Shown here one piece after another: positions 37,401 through 46,450 of a stretch of DNA of 64,000 nucleotides (positions are counted from its first letter, which is position 1; each line of letters starts with the position of its first letter). The stretch is from Opitutales bacterium UBA5694. Lineage in GTDB: Bacteria; Verrucomicrobiota; Verrucomicrobiia; Opitutales; Opitutaceae. The stretch lies in assembly GCA_002420185.1 (NCBI GenBank), contig DIHO01000004.1, forward strand, positions 211,139 to 275,138. The letters are read 5' to 3'. The notes beneath the pieces were generated by a model. The model did not search any database. It was given only the letters and a program-made list of their open reading frames with translations, and had not been told where the DNA came from. The translations under genes were made by a program, and so were the position numbers.

Positions 37401-37648
37401 GGCGACCTAACGTCCTTGATCTGATTAAGAATGGTGAAATGCAGATGATCATCAACACTCCTTCAGGTATGATGCCTAGAAAAGACGAGAACCGAATCCG
37501 ATCTGTCGCCTATGCCAACAATATTTGTATCATGACGACCTTGACCGGAGCGACCGCAGCAGTCGCCGGAATCAGTGCATTGAAGGAAAAAGACTTCGAC
37601 GTCCAATCGCTGCAAAGCTACGTCAACAAAAACGTCGCTACTGTCTAA
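34412..37648 (+). CDS. carB: carbamoyl-phosphate synthase large subunit
   Basis: Makes carbamoyl phosphate for arginine and pyrimidine synthesis, with the CarA glutaminase subunit (not in the window). The 1078 residues form two homologous ATP-grasp halves: IIGAGPIVIGQACEFDYSG near the start and IIGGGPNRIGQGIEFDYCC around residue 560. Both carry the ATP-grasp signatures RPSFTLGGAGGGIA and RPSFVLGGRGM. A C-terminal MGS-like allosteric domain follows LPVEGNVFLSVKD. I chose ATG at 34412 (MPKRVDIESILI), the normal CarB start; the frame is open 69 bases further upstream. The neighbour purU and the convergent arg operon fit nitrogen and one-carbon metabolism. Confidence 0.96.
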   Translation: MPKRVDIESILIIGAGPIVIGQACEFDYSGTQACKALKEEGYKVILVNSNPATIMTDPEFADVTYIEPLTIDALTKIIAKEKPNALLPTLGGQTALNLSLELDAAGVLAKHNVEMIGAIPAAIKKGEDRELFKEAMVKIGLDVAKSRTVKSLTEAKDAAKEIGAFPLIIRPSFTLGGAGGGIAYNREEFEDIVNNGLDVSPVSEVLIEECLLGWKEYEMEVMRDRKDQCVVICSIENFDPMGVHTGDSITVAPAMTLSDREYQAMRDASFAVIREIGVETGGSNIQFSLSPETGRMVVIEMNPRVSRSSALASKATGFPIAKFAAKLAVGYSLDEIQNDITKKTPACFEPTIDYVVTKIPRFTFEKFQGSDDTLTSSMKSVGEAMAIGLTFKESFQKALRSLEIGAWGFGGGKLGGDDIPTEETINGKLVRPNAERVFYLRYALKAGYSLEKIFELTKIDPWFLYQLKQINDLEEELKTENLDTIAKDHLRKAKEYGFSDRQIGSFFGCDWKLVNEKRKNMGIPTVFRLVDTCAAEFEAETPYYYSSYGAENEVIASNKKKIMIIGGGPNRIGQGIEFDYCCVHASFALQELGFESVMINSNPETVSTDYDTSDKLYFEPLTLEDVLEVYNQEGCSGAIVQYGGQTPLNLATELKASGVNIIGTSPESIDAAEDRELFKQILDEVGLKQPDNLTALNEPQAYELAKKVGFPLLVRPSFVLGGRGMFIVHDMDELRSVINEAFEASPGKPVLLDKFLEDAIELDVDCISDGKKTLVGGMLEHIEFAGVHSGDAAMALPPHTLDAEMIEIVRQASYRLAKALRVVGLMNIQFAIKDNELYVLEVNPRASRTVPFVSKAIGVPLAKLAAKIMTGKTLDELNFTEEMSPKHWCIKEAVFPFVRFPGSTIRLGPEMRSTGEVMGLDEDFGIAFAKTQAAAKPGLPVEGNVFLSVKDQDKPKAVELAHRLVSLGFKVYSTIGTADYFKENGIEAEKLFRIAEGRPNVLDLIKNGEMQMIINTPSGMMPRKDENRIRSVAYANNICIMTTLTGATAAVAGISALKEKDFDVQSLQSYVNKNVATV

Positions 37649-37694
37649 TGAGGTAGCTTTTGAGCTAGTCCGACTCTCGACTTTTCTGGTTCTG

Positions 37695-38555
37695 ATGAAT
37701 CCCAATTTTCCAAGACTAATTGCCCTTCTTTCCGGCCCTGACCAAAAAGGCCTAGTAGCGAAAGTCGCGAGCTGGATCTATGAGCGCGAGGGAAACATTA
37801 TCCACGCTGATCAACATCGGGACCAGGAAGAAGGCGTGTTTTTCCAGCGAGTTGAGTGGTCCTTCAAAGGCAACAGGTCCGCCGAAGTAGAAGCAGCCGC
37901 TTTTCGCGATTTCGGCGATTCTATAGGCATGCGAACCAAAGTTGCCATCCCCGGAACGAAGCCTAAAATCGCGCTGTTCGTCTCTAAGGCCAACCACTGC
38001 TTCCACGATTTGGTCCTGAGATGGAAAGCGGGCGACTTTCCATGTGACATCAGCCTCGTGATCTCTAACCACGAAACATTGAAGTCTAGCGCCGAATGGT
38101 ACGGGATTCCGTTCGAACACGTTCCAGTGACCAAGGAGTCTAAGTCTGAAGCCGAATCGAGGCAGCTCTCCCTAATGAGAAGTTACGACATAGATCTAGT
38201 CATAATGGCTAGGTACATGCAGGTACTTTCAGCCATCTTTCTCGATACTTGGGGCAAACCGGTAATTAATATTCACCACTCTTTCCTTCCCGCATTCGCT
38301 GGCGCCAAGCCCTATCATCAAGCACACAAGAAAGGCGTAAAGCTGATCGGGGCAACCGCTCACTACGCCACGGCGGAGCTAGATCAAGGCCCCATAATCT
38401 ACCAAGCCGTTACTCAAATAACACATCGAAATAGCGTGCAGGACCTTATCCGAAAAGGGCGCGACTTAGAGAAGATGACCCTCGCTCAAGCCGTTTCTTG
38501 GCATCTAGAAAACCGTATACTTGTCTACGAAAACAAAACGGTCGTTTTTGATTAG
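37695..38555 (+). CDS. purU: formyltetrahydrofolate deformylase
   Basis: Hydrolyses 10-formyltetrahydrofolate to formate and tetrahydrofolate, balancing one-carbon units. The 286 residues have an N-terminal ACT regulatory domain (about 4-85, LSGPDQKGLVAKVA) and a formyltransferase-like catalytic domain with NIHHSFLPAFAGAKPYHQA, GATAHYATAELDQGPI and the catalytic Asn-His-Asp set. It starts 46 bases after carB, on the same strand. Length matches E. coli PurU (280). Confidence 0.95.
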   Translation: MNPNFPRLIALLSGPDQKGLVAKVASWIYEREGNIIHADQHRDQEEGVFFQRVEWSFKGNRSAEVEAAAFRDFGDSIGMRTKVAIPGTKPKIALFVSKANHCFHDLVLRWKAGDFPCDISLVISNHETLKSSAEWYGIPFEHVPVTKESKSEAESRQLSLMRSYDIDLVIMARYMQVLSAIFLDTWGKPVINIHHSFLPAFAGAKPYHQAHKKGVKLIGATAHYATAELDQGPIIYQAVTQITHRNSVQDLIRKGRDLEKMTLAQAVSWHLENRILVYENKTVVFD

Positions 38556-38733
38556 CGGAACCGGATTAGTGCCAATAGATCCTGGATCATTTGGGCTCTA
38601 TAACAATAGCATCTGGTTTTCACTGTAATCCGGAAGACCGTCCATAATCTAATTCAACCGGTTTAATGACGAAAGTGCTTTAAAAAGCCAAGAAATCGCG
38701 CTCAATCTCTCTTCCCGAAAACTGGCGACGATT

Positions 38734-39426
38734 ATGGCCCAATCAACCAATAAAAACCCAACTCCAAAAAGCGACGAGCACAATATCGTCGATTCCGCAA
38801 TTTTCAGCAGTGGCGATCTTGAAGATCAACTCAACCTGATTTGGGAGAAGAATAAGAAGTTAATCATCTATTGCATAGCTGGAATCTTCGCCGTTTTCGG
38901 GGTATACCACCTGAGTGGTTTTATGATTGAGCAAGGCAGACTCGCGATACAGGCTGACTATACATCGGCAGATGATAGTGCCTCTAAACTCGCCTTTGCC
39001 CAGAAAGAGTCCGGAAATCCACTCAGCGGCTTTGCCTATAAGGAACTGGCCGCCGAGGCCTACGAGGAAGGCGACTATGCCAAGGCAGCCGAATATTTTG
39101 AAAACGCTTCAAATTCAGCCAAAGGGGTTATCAAAGAAGCTGCTCAGATGGGCCACGCCATGGCTTTAATTCAAAACGGTCAATCCGATCAGGCAGAGTC
39201 TATTCTAAAAGAGCTAGTTTCCAATGAAAACGCAGGAAATCTTGCTGAAGCACGCTACCGGCTCGCTACCCTCGCCGTTGAAAATGAAGATTTTGAGTAC
39301 GCTCGGACGCTGATAGCCGACCTTCAGACAAACTTTTCCCAAGAAACGTTTTACTGGATTCAAAAGGCAATGACTCTGCAAAGCGAGATACCTGCGGAAG
39401 AACCATCCCCTGCTGCCGAAAGTTAA
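38734..39426 (+). CDS. membrane-anchored tetratricopeptide-repeat protein (YfgM-like)
   Basis: A 230-residue protein with a short cytoplasmic N-terminus, one membrane segment (about 43-60) and then helical TPR-like repeats (YKELAAEAYEEGDYAKAAEYFENA, KEAAQMGHAMALIQNGQSDQAE) to about residue 215. This is the layout of YfgM, a SecYEG-associated periplasmic chaperone factor. A general TPR scaffold is the alternative. It stands alone between purU and the arg operon. Confidence 0.72.
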   Translation: MAQSTNKNPTPKSDEHNIVDSAIFSSGDLEDQLNLIWEKNKKLIIYCIAGIFAVFGVYHLSGFMIEQGRLAIQADYTSADDSASKLAFAQKESGNPLSGFAYKELAAEAYEEGDYAKAAEYFENASNSAKGVIKEAAQMGHAMALIQNGQSDQAESILKELVSNENAGNLAEARYRLATLAVENEDFEYARTLIADLQTNFSQETFYWIQKAMTLQSEIPAEEPSPAAES

Positions 39427-39559
39427 GCCGAACATTCACCCATCAATCATATTTAAAGCAGTTCTCACGACCAATCTTAACAATTTTCATCGTTAGTTAT
39501 TTAACTTAATTGCTAACGCTGGCATCGTTTTCTTGTTTTTTCCCCGTTTTTCAGGAGTT

Positions 39560-40789
39560 CTACTGTTCGATGAATTCCTTTTGGGAGCCGAATCGGGCTT
39601 TTAGGCGGAGTCCCTGTAGGCGGATAAATCCTGTCGCATCGTCCGGATTGTAGTCGCTTTGCACCCCTTCCATCGAAGCAATGTCCTCATTGTATAGTGA
39701 ATAAGGAGACTTACGTCCGACGGTAGTTACACTGCCCTTGTATAGTTTTAGCCGTACGGTACCGGTTACGCTTTTTTGGCTATTGTCGATAAAGGCCTGG
39801 AGGGCTTCGCGCTCGGGAGCATACCAGAACCCATTGTATATAAGCTCTGCATACTTAGGTACTAAACTATCACGCAGGTGCTCTAAATCTCGGTCCATTG
39901 TGATAGACTCGATTTGCTTATGACCCATCATCAAAATCGTTCCACCAGGCGTTTCATAAACTCCTCGACTTTTCATACCAACAAATCTGTTCTCCACTAT
40001 ATCTACTCTTCCGATACCGTGTTTTCCTGCTAGAGAGTTTAAAGTTTTTAATACTTGCGCGGGACTGAGCGATTGCCCATCAACCGCCACGCAATCACCC
40101 TTTTCAAAATCAAGCTCAACGTACTCGGCTTCGTTCGGAGCATCTTCAGGATCGACAGACAATTTGTACATTGCCTTGTTTTCCGGTATGGTTGGGTCAA
40201 ACCAGGGATCCTCCAAAATGCCCGCCTCGTAGGAGATGTGGAGAAGGTTACGATCCATCGAGTAGGGTTTTGAAGCAGAAGCTTCCACGTTAATGCCGTT
40301 TTCTGCACAATAGGAAATCATCTCGCTTCGGCCTGGAAATGCTTTGCGAAAAACTTCCATTCGCCAAGGCGAAATCGTCTGCAGATCGGGTGCCAACGCC
40401 GCATAGGCCAGTTCGAACCTCACTTGGTCGTTGCCTTTACCAGTAGCTCCATGGGCAAGTGCGTCCGCTCCGACTTTGCGGGCGAGCTCAATGTGGGCTT
40501 TGCCGATTAAGGGTCGCGCAATAGAAGTACCCAAGAAATACTGTCCCTCATAGATTGCGTTGGCCCGCATTATTGGGTAAATAAAATCCGCCGCAAACTC
40601 CTCAACGAGATCAAGTGTATAGTGCTCAAACGCACCTGTAGCCTTTGATTTCTCCTCAAGACCTTCTAGCTCCTCTTCTTGCCCTACGTCAGCAGCATAA
40701 GTTACAATCTCCGCATTGTAATGATCTTTTAACCACCGAACGAGCACCGAAGTGTCTAGTCCGCCTGAGTATGCAAGTGCTATTTTCAT
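39560..40789 (-). CDS. argG: argininosuccinate synthase
   Basis: Joins citrulline and aspartate to make argininosuccinate. The 409 residues carry the ATP-binding AYSGGLDTSV (5-14), GATGKGNDQVRFE for citrulline and aspartate binding, and SYEAGILEDP. It is the last gene of the minus-strand arginine operon, 93 bases after argF. argH is not in the window. Confidence 0.97.
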   Translation of the reverse strand: MKIALAYSGGLDTSVLVRWLKDHYNAEIVTYAADVGQEEELEGLEEKSKATGAFEHYTLDLVEEFAADFIYPIMRANAIYEGQYFLGTSIARPLIGKAHIELARKVGADALAHGATGKGNDQVRFELAYAALAPDLQTISPWRMEVFRKAFPGRSEMISYCAENGINVEASASKPYSMDRNLLHISYEAGILEDPWFDPTIPENKAMYKLSVDPEDAPNEAEYVELDFEKGDCVAVDGQSLSPAQVLKTLNSLAGKHGIGRVDIVENRFVGMKSRGVYETPGGTILMMGHKQIESITMDRDLEHLRDSLVPKYAELIYNGFWYAPEREALQAFIDNSQKSVTGTVRLKLYKGSVTTVGRKSPYSLYNEDIASMEGVQSDYNPDDATGFIRLQGLRLKARFGSQKEFIEQ

Positions 40790-40882
40790 TTTTGATAGGA
40801 TTGAATGGTTAACCGCGAATTACACGAATAAATTTAGAAATATCCAATTAATGCCTATCCTTTCTTTAATCGTATGGAAAAT

Positions 40883-41842
40883 TTAAGCCCGGACCCCTTG
40901 GGCAAGCACCGCCATAATTGCCTTTTGAGTATGGAGCCGGTTTTCAGCTTGGTCGAAGATGATCGACTTGGAACCGTAGAGGACGTCTTCCTGCACCTCC
41001 ATACCCTTGTAAGCAGGAAGGTCGTGCATAAACAACGCGTTTGGCTGTCCTAGTTTCATCAGATCCGAAGTGACCGAATAGGGACTCATTGCAGCGATCC
41101 GTTTAGTTGACTCTTCCTCCTGTCCCATACTCACCCAGGTGTCCGTATATAACACATCCGCATCACGAGCGGCGGCTTCAGGATCGTTTGTGAAGCAATA
41201 GGTTGGCGTATAACCACTCTCAGCGAGTATTCTCCTAATCTTAGATCCCGGCTCATATCCCTCTGGCCCCGCGAGTACTAATTCCATCCCAAAAAGCGCT
41301 GCTCCTAGAATCCAGGAATTTGCAATATTGTTGGCCGTATCACCAAAGTACGCCATCTTCTTACCTTTAAGAGACTCTAGATGGTTTGTTCCGTCGGACC
41401 ATCGTTCTGCCATTGAGAACGCGTCGGTATAGGTCTGGCATGGATGGAGAAAATCGGTTAAAGCATTGATAACAGGAATCGATCCCATTTTCGAAAGCTC
41501 TTCCAGTTCGCTTTGCTCGAAGGTGCGTACAATAAGTCCATGGACAAAGCGCGACAGCACATTTGCGGTATCATAAACGGACTCTCCTCGACCCAATTGG
41601 ATATCGTTCTTGTTCAGAAATATCGGATGCCCTCCCAATTCATGAATACCCACGTCGAAGGAAACTCGTGTTCGAGTACTCGATTTTGAGAAAATCATCG
41701 CCCAAGTCTGCCCTCTAAGCGAAGGAGGCGTATGACGGCCTCGACCTTTCTTAAAGCTCTGAGCCAATGCTAATACTTCGCTTGCTTGATGAGGAGCGAA
41801 ATCCGTTTCTTTCAAAAAATGTGCCATAATTGGTTTTTCCAA
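40883..41842 (-). CDS. argF: ornithine carbamoyltransferase
   Basis: Transfers the carbamoyl group from carbamoyl phosphate to ornithine (or acetylornithine) in arginine synthesis. The 319 residues show the carbamoyl phosphate sites SSTRTRVSFDVG and DFLHPCQTYTD. The C-terminal ligand loop reads MHDLPAYKGMEV, where the classic enzyme has HCLP with Cys; Asp replaces that Cys here (read from the nucleotides). It lies 28 bases after argD in the operon. The bound substrate could be ornithine or an N-acylated form; the presence of argJ argues for ornithine. Confidence 0.92.
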   Translation of the reverse strand: MEKPIMAHFLKETDFAPHQASEVLALAQSFKKGRGRHTPPSLRGQTWAMIFSKSSTRTRVSFDVGIHELGGHPIFLNKNDIQLGRGESVYDTANVLSRFVHGLIVRTFEQSELEELSKMGSIPVINALTDFLHPCQTYTDAFSMAERWSDGTNHLESLKGKKMAYFGDTANNIANSWILGAALFGMELVLAGPEGYEPGSKIRRILAESGYTPTYCFTNDPEAAARDADVLYTDTWVSMGQEEESTKRIAAMSPYSVTSDLMKLGQPNALFMHDLPAYKGMEVQEDVLYGSKSIIFDQAENRLHTQKAIMAVLAQGVRA

Positions 41843-41870
41843 CTTAATTGTATTAACGATGCTGCGTCAC

Positions 41871-43100
41871 TTATACTGCCGCGTTATTTGTCGTAGCTCT
41901 TTTCCTTACTGCTGTGCTAAATATTTCCAGAGCCTTATCGAAATCCAGTTTCGTCGCCGTCAATGCAGGAAGAAAGCGAACGACATCAGCCCCCGCCGGG
42001 GGAAGGACAAGTCCATCTTCTCTTAATTCGGCAACCATATCAGAAGACGAATCCGCAATCTGAATTCCGATCATGAATCCCGCTCCACGAATATCCAGTA
42101 TATACTCGGGAAACTCCTTCTTGAGTTCATTCAAACGCTCGAGTGCGTATTCACTATTGGTTACAACGTTTTGAAGGAGATTCTCCTCTTCGATCGTTTC
42201 CAGAACTGCAAGGGACGCCGCGGCGATGAGTGGAGTACCTCCAAAAGTAGTGCCATGCGTTCCTAGCTGGAAAAGCTCCGCGTGCGGATCACGGATCCAA
42301 ACCGCCCCGATGGGAACCCCACCACCCAGACCTTTCGCCATTCCAATTGCATCCGGCCTAATACCCGCTTTCTCAAAGGCAAAGAAGTGCCCGGTTCTTC
42401 CCACACCACATTGCACCTCATCAATTAAAAGCAGCACTCCACGCTCATCGCAAAGATTCCGCAAGCCCTGTAGGAATTCAATGGTTGCAGGGAAAATGCC
42501 CCCTTCTCCCTGTATTGTTTCTATAAACACAGCTGCCGTCTCTGAGTCAATCGCCGCGGCGAAACTCTCAAGATTGTTGAGTTCGGCAAAAACGAATCCT
42601 CCGACAAGAGGTGCAAAACCTTGCTGGATTTTAACTTTTGGCGTAGCACTCATTCCACCAAAAGTACGGCCATGGAAAGCATTTTTAGCACAAACGATTT
42701 TATATTGCTTGCCTTCCAATCCAGCATTTTGGCGCCCGTAGAGCCGAGCTAATTTAATCAGCGTTTCATTCGCTTCCGCTCCACTATTGCAAAAAAACAC
42801 TTTTCCCTTTCCACCTGCTTTTTCATTCAGCTTTGCGGCCAGAATTGCCTGGTTCTGGTTGCGATACAAATTGCTAACACACAACAGTTCCGCCGCTTGT
42901 TCCTGAATTGCGGTAACCAACTTTGGGTGACAATGCCCGATACTAGTCACTGCAATTCCAGAGCAGAAATCCAAATACTCCTTCCCTGAGTCATCCCATA
43001 GTTGAAGCCCACGACCACGCACGAAGGTTACGGGCGGCAATCCGTAATTGCCGAGTACATTATCGACATAGAGCTCCTCGGTGTTCGTATTTTCTTTCAT
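41871..43100 (-). CDS. argD: acetylornithine aminotransferase
   Basis: A PLP enzyme that makes N-acetylornithine from N-acetylglutamate semialdehyde. The 409 residues have FCNSGAEANE (PLP phosphate), FHGRTFGGMSATPK, LLLIDEVQCGVGRTG (PLP ring Asp) and the Schiff-base Lys in GMAKGLGGGVPIGAV. It is 40 bases after argB. The order argCJBDFG is common in verrucomicrobia and other bacteria. Confidence 0.96.
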   Translation of the reverse strand: MKENTNTEELYVDNVLGNYGLPPVTFVRGRGLQLWDDSGKEYLDFCSGIAVTSIGHCHPKLVTAIQEQAAELLCVSNLYRNQNQAILAAKLNEKAGGKGKVFFCNSGAEANETLIKLARLYGRQNAGLEGKQYKIVCAKNAFHGRTFGGMSATPKVKIQQGFAPLVGGFVFAELNNLESFAAAIDSETAAVFIETIQGEGGIFPATIEFLQGLRNLCDERGVLLLIDEVQCGVGRTGHFFAFEKAGIRPDAIGMAKGLGGGVPIGAVWIRDPHAELFQLGTHGTTFGGTPLIAAASLAVLETIEEENLLQNVVTNSEYALERLNELKKEFPEYILDIRGAGFMIGIQIADSSSDMVAELREDGLVLPPAGADVVRFLPALTATKLDFDKALEIFSTAVRKRATTNNAAV

Positions 43101-43140
43101 CTCAAATTCTGTATAGCTATAGCTTATCCATTAAATTCTC

Positions 43141-44037
43141 TTAGTGAACGATTTCCGTTCCAATCCCCTTATCCGTAAATATCTCCAGCAAAAGACTGTG
43201 GGGAAGGCGTCCATCGATAAAGTGAACCCTGTGTACACCCGAGTCCAACGCCTTTATCGAACTATCGATCTTAGGTAGCATTCCTTGGCTGATCGTGCCA
43301 TTAACTTTCAGTTTGTTAATTTGATTTACCCTCAGTGTTGGGATAAGAGAATTGAGATCACTTGGATCGCTCAGTAAACCTGGGACATCGCTTAGATAAA
43401 CTAGGCGCCTTGCTCTCAAAGCACTAGCGACACAGGCCGCAGCCACATCTGCATTAACATTGTACAAATTAGCATCTGCTCCTTTGGCTACTGGTGAAAT
43501 CACTGGCGTGTACCCATCTCTGATCGCTTTTTTGATGATCTTGGACTTTACTGCCAGCACGTTACCAACAAACCCCAAATCAACCGCATTACCCTGACTA
43601 TCTTCGGTATACTTTTCCCCTTCGAATACCGTAGAGCCAGGAATTCCGAATGGGCGATCGTTCCGAGTTTGCAACATTTCGCACACATCGCTGTTCACTT
43701 GATGGCTGAGGACTTCGTCTACCACTTTAATCGTGTTTTCATCCGTATACCGAAGACCATTAACGAACTTAGCTTCGAGACCCTTTTCCTCGAGAGCCCG
43801 ACTGATCGCTTTGCCGCCTCCATGAACGACTACTGCATGAATCCCGACAGCTGAGAGAAAGGCAATATCCCCCGCAACACTGGCTCGAATCTCTGGATTT
43901 GGATCGTCCATAAAACTCCCGCCGTATTTTATTACAAATACAGAATTACGAAACTCCTGGACGTAAGGTAGAGCTTCGACCAATACCGCAGCTTTGGAGA
44001 TAATATCATCCATCTTTTTCTGTCTAATATTCGCCAT
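43141..44037 (-). CDS. argB: acetylglutamate kinase
   Basis: Phosphorylates N-acetylglutamate, the second step of the acetylated arginine route. The 298 residues include VFVIKYGGSFM (phosphate-binding Lys), VHGGGKAIS, NVNADVAAACVASALRA and a final VHRVHFIDGRLPHSLLLEIFT typical of the arginine-sensitive class, so feedback inhibition by arginine is likely. It begins 8 bases after argJ ends, so the two are tightly linked. Confidence 0.96.
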   Translation of the reverse strand: MANIRQKKMDDIISKAAVLVEALPYVQEFRNSVFVIKYGGSFMDDPNPEIRASVAGDIAFLSAVGIHAVVVHGGGKAISRALEEKGLEAKFVNGLRYTDENTIKVVDEVLSHQVNSDVCEMLQTRNDRPFGIPGSTVFEGEKYTEDSQGNAVDLGFVGNVLAVKSKIIKKAIRDGYTPVISPVAKGADANLYNVNADVAAACVASALRARRLVYLSDVPGLLSDPSDLNSLIPTLRVNQINKLKVNGTISQGMLPKIDSSIKALDSGVHRVHFIDGRLPHSLLLEIFTDKGIGTEIVH

Positions 44038-44045
44038 CGTTCGTA

Positions 44046-45266
44046 CTATTCGCTCTTGTTAAAATTAACGTAACCTTCCGTCAGGTCACTAGCCCTCAAT
44101 CTGAAATTACCATCACCTTGGTGCATCTCTATCCGAATCGTAAACCTCGGTTTCGAAACAACCTCTTTCCACTTAGGTTTATTTTCCGGTACGGGATCTC
44201 CCCCAACAAGAGCCGGTACGTCGTCATAACTGATATCAATAACGTGCTGATCAATCTGAGCATTCGCATAGCCGAGCGCATCCATCAATCGGCCCCAGTT
44301 AGGATCATTGCCATACCATGATGTCTTCACGAGCAATGAATTGCCGATTGAGCGAGATATGTTCTCAGCGTCTTGGTCGCTTGCAGCTCCCCCAACCAGT
44401 ATTTCAACAACCTTTGTAATTCGCTCGCCATCTGCCACAATCTTGTCGGCCAGGCAATCACACACCTGTAACAAAGCTTCCTGGAAGCGTTTCATCGAAG
44501 TTCCATCGAGTGATACCCCCGATTGTCCGTTCGCCAAAAGCAGTACCGTATCGTTGGTGCTCATGTCACCGTCAACCGTGATCGCATTAAAGGAATGTTT
44601 GACCGACTCTTTTAATAGATTATCGAGAACCGTTGAGTCCGCTGCGATATCAGTGGTAATGAAAGCTAGCATGGTCGCCATATTGGGCTGGATCATTCCC
44701 GCACCTTTAGCAACCCCTCCAATAGTCACTGTATTGCCCTCTACCGCGAATGTTGCCGTACATGTCTTTTTCTTTGTATCTGATGTTAGGATACACTCAG
44801 AGAATTTTGCACCTTCCTTCTCTCCATCAGAAGCCCTTAAAGCTACAGACTTAACTGCGGGAATAATTTTATCCATCGGCAACAAATCACCGATTCTTCC
44901 GGTGGAGCAAACAAGAAAGCTGTCCTTCGGGCTACCACTAGCTAACTCTGCAGCCTGGACCATCGACAGTGAGTCCGCAATTCCCTGATTTCCTGTACAA
45001 GCATTCGCATTTCCACTATTAGCAACAAGTCCAAAAATGGGGCCCCCAACTCGTAAGACTCTCTCGCAGTCGAGAACCGGTGCAGCTTTAACTGCGTTCC
45101 TAGTAAAAACTCCCGCAGCGGTACAGGGTGCAATCGAATACAAGACTCCAGTATCCAATCTTTCGTCAGCTTTGCCACGGATATCCGCCGCGTCAGCAGA
45201 AGCAAAGAATCCTTCTGGATCCGTAACACCGTCCGTGTCCGTTTTGAATGTGATAGAACTAGACAT
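44046..45266 (-). CDS. argJ: glutamate N-acetyltransferase / ornithine acetyltransferase
   Basis: Moves acetyl from acetylornithine back to glutamate, making the route cyclic. The 406 residues self-cleave before the nucleophile Thr in PNMATMLAFITTD (about residue 195), preceded by VAKGAGMIQ. TSGN-like and VDGDMSTNDTVLLLANG motifs also match. Its start overlaps the end of argC by 8 bases, so the two genes are translationally coupled. Confidence 0.96.
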   Translation of the reverse strand: MSSSITFKTDTDGVTDPEGFFASADAADIRGKADERLDTGVLYSIAPCTAAGVFTRNAVKAAPVLDCERVLRVGGPIFGLVANSGNANACTGNQGIADSLSMVQAAELASGSPKDSFLVCSTGRIGDLLPMDKIIPAVKSVALRASDGEKEGAKFSECILTSDTKKKTCTATFAVEGNTVTIGGVAKGAGMIQPNMATMLAFITTDIAADSTVLDNLLKESVKHSFNAITVDGDMSTNDTVLLLANGQSGVSLDGTSMKRFQEALLQVCDCLADKIVADGERITKVVEILVGGAASDQDAENISRSIGNSLLVKTSWYGNDPNWGRLMDALGYANAQIDQHVIDISYDDVPALVGGDPVPENKPKWKEVVSKPRFTIRIEMHQGDGNFRLRASDLTEGYVNFNKSE

Positions 45267-46290
45267 GGAGCAATCCCGTTGTTTCGTCCCAACCTTGCCA
45301 TAGGTTCATGATTTGTACTGCCTGTCCAGCTAGACCTTTTACAAGGTTATCTTCCGCAGACGTAATCACGAAATTACCGGTTCTTTCATCTTTGGTAGCA
45401 GATATGTCGACGCGGTTAGTTCCAACCGTGTGCTTCGTCTCAGGTCTAGTGTCCGGTGAAAGGATATTAACAAACGGACGTCGACCGTAGGTTTCCTTCC
45501 AGGCACCATAAAGATCATCGATAGTCGACTGCCCAGCCGGTACCGTAATCGTAGTTAGAATTCCACGATTCATGGGTGCGAGGTGAGGATTGAACTGTAG
45601 CACAACTGGTCCCTGTCCGGCGAGCCCAAGTTGCTCTTCGATTTCTGAAAGATGCCGATGCTTTGGAATTCCATACGCTTTCGCACTTTCATTTACTTCA
45701 CAATAGGAGAATGCCTGATTAGACTGCTTCCCTGCACCGCTGGCACCGCTAAAGGAGTTCGCCACGATGTGCTTCGTTCCAATCACTTGCTTTTTCAAAA
45801 GAGGGTAAAGCGGAATCAAAATACTCGTTGGATAACAACCAGGGCAAGCAAAGATCTTTTTCTCAGCCCATCCGCTTTCAGTAATTTCAGGTAATATATA
45901 CTGAGAGTCCTTTAGGAGTGTTTCATCTGGATGGGGCTGCCCATAATACTCCTCATACACAGCCGGGTCAGAAATCCTAAAATCCGCACTACAGTCGATT
46001 ACCTTCTTCCCCGATTTTGAAATTACTCCGGCATACTCGGCAGCTACTCCATGCGGGACCGCCAAGAACACGCAGTCGATATCCGTTCTGGCTGCCAAGG
46101 CGTGTGGCTCAGAGTTTTCAAACTTCAACGAATCGAGGACACCTCGCAACCAAGGCATCAGTGAACTAACGCTTTTGCCCGCTCCGCTTCTCGAGGTAAC
46201 TGCCACGAGATTAACTTTCGGATGAGCCGCTAGTAGTTTGACGAGAATCTCTCCGCCATATCCGGATGCGCCTACGATTGCTGTGTTCAT
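45259..46290 (-). CDS. argC: N-acetyl-gamma-glutamyl-phosphate reductase
   Basis: Reduces acetylglutamyl phosphate to the semialdehyde with NADPH. The 343 residues contain the NADP motif GASGYGGEIL (7-16), the catalytic Cys in FACPGCYPTS and a following SFSGASGAGK. It is the first gene of the arginine operon. Repression by an ArgR-like protein is possible, but I found no clear ARG boxes in the 160 bases upstream. Confidence 0.96.
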   Translation of the reverse strand: MNTAIVGASGYGGEILVKLLAAHPKVNLVAVTSRSGAGKSVSSLMPWLRGVLDSLKFENSEPHALAARTDIDCVFLAVPHGVAAEYAGVISKSGKKVIDCSADFRISDPAVYEEYYGQPHPDETLLKDSQYILPEITESGWAEKKIFACPGCYPTSILIPLYPLLKKQVIGTKHIVANSFSGASGAGKQSNQAFSYCEVNESAKAYGIPKHRHLSEIEEQLGLAGQGPVVLQFNPHLAPMNRGILTTITVPAGQSTIDDLYGAWKETYGRRPFVNILSPDTRPETKHTVGTNRVDISATKDERTGNFVITSAEDNLVKGLAGQAVQIMNLWQGWDETTGLLHV

Positions 46291-46382
46291 TGAATAATTC
46301 GCTTAAATTGTCTTTATTTAAAATTAGTTCCAACGGGTTGGATCGCTGGGTAGAAGAGGTAATATAAAATTAACGATATATG

Positions 46383-46426
46383 AAAACAAAAAGACCCCCT
46401 GAGGTGGTGAAACCAGAGAGGGCCTT
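46383..46426 (-). terminator. Rho-independent terminator of the rplM-rpsI unit
   Basis: On the minus strand the RNA would form a stem of about 10 pairs (AAGGCCCTCT against AGGGGGTCTT, two G-U pairs) with a smaller inner stem, followed by TTTTTGTTTT. It begins 25 bases after the rpsI stop. This is a good intrinsic terminator and isolates the ribosomal genes from the arg operon. Confidence 0.75.
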
Positions 46427-46450
46427 GTCGAAAAAGTATTTTGAGTTGGC

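Noticed and set aside
44308..44988. A 226-residue plus-strand frame opposite argJ
   Set aside because: It is antisense to argJ, whose self-cleavage motif is intact; no domain is seen.
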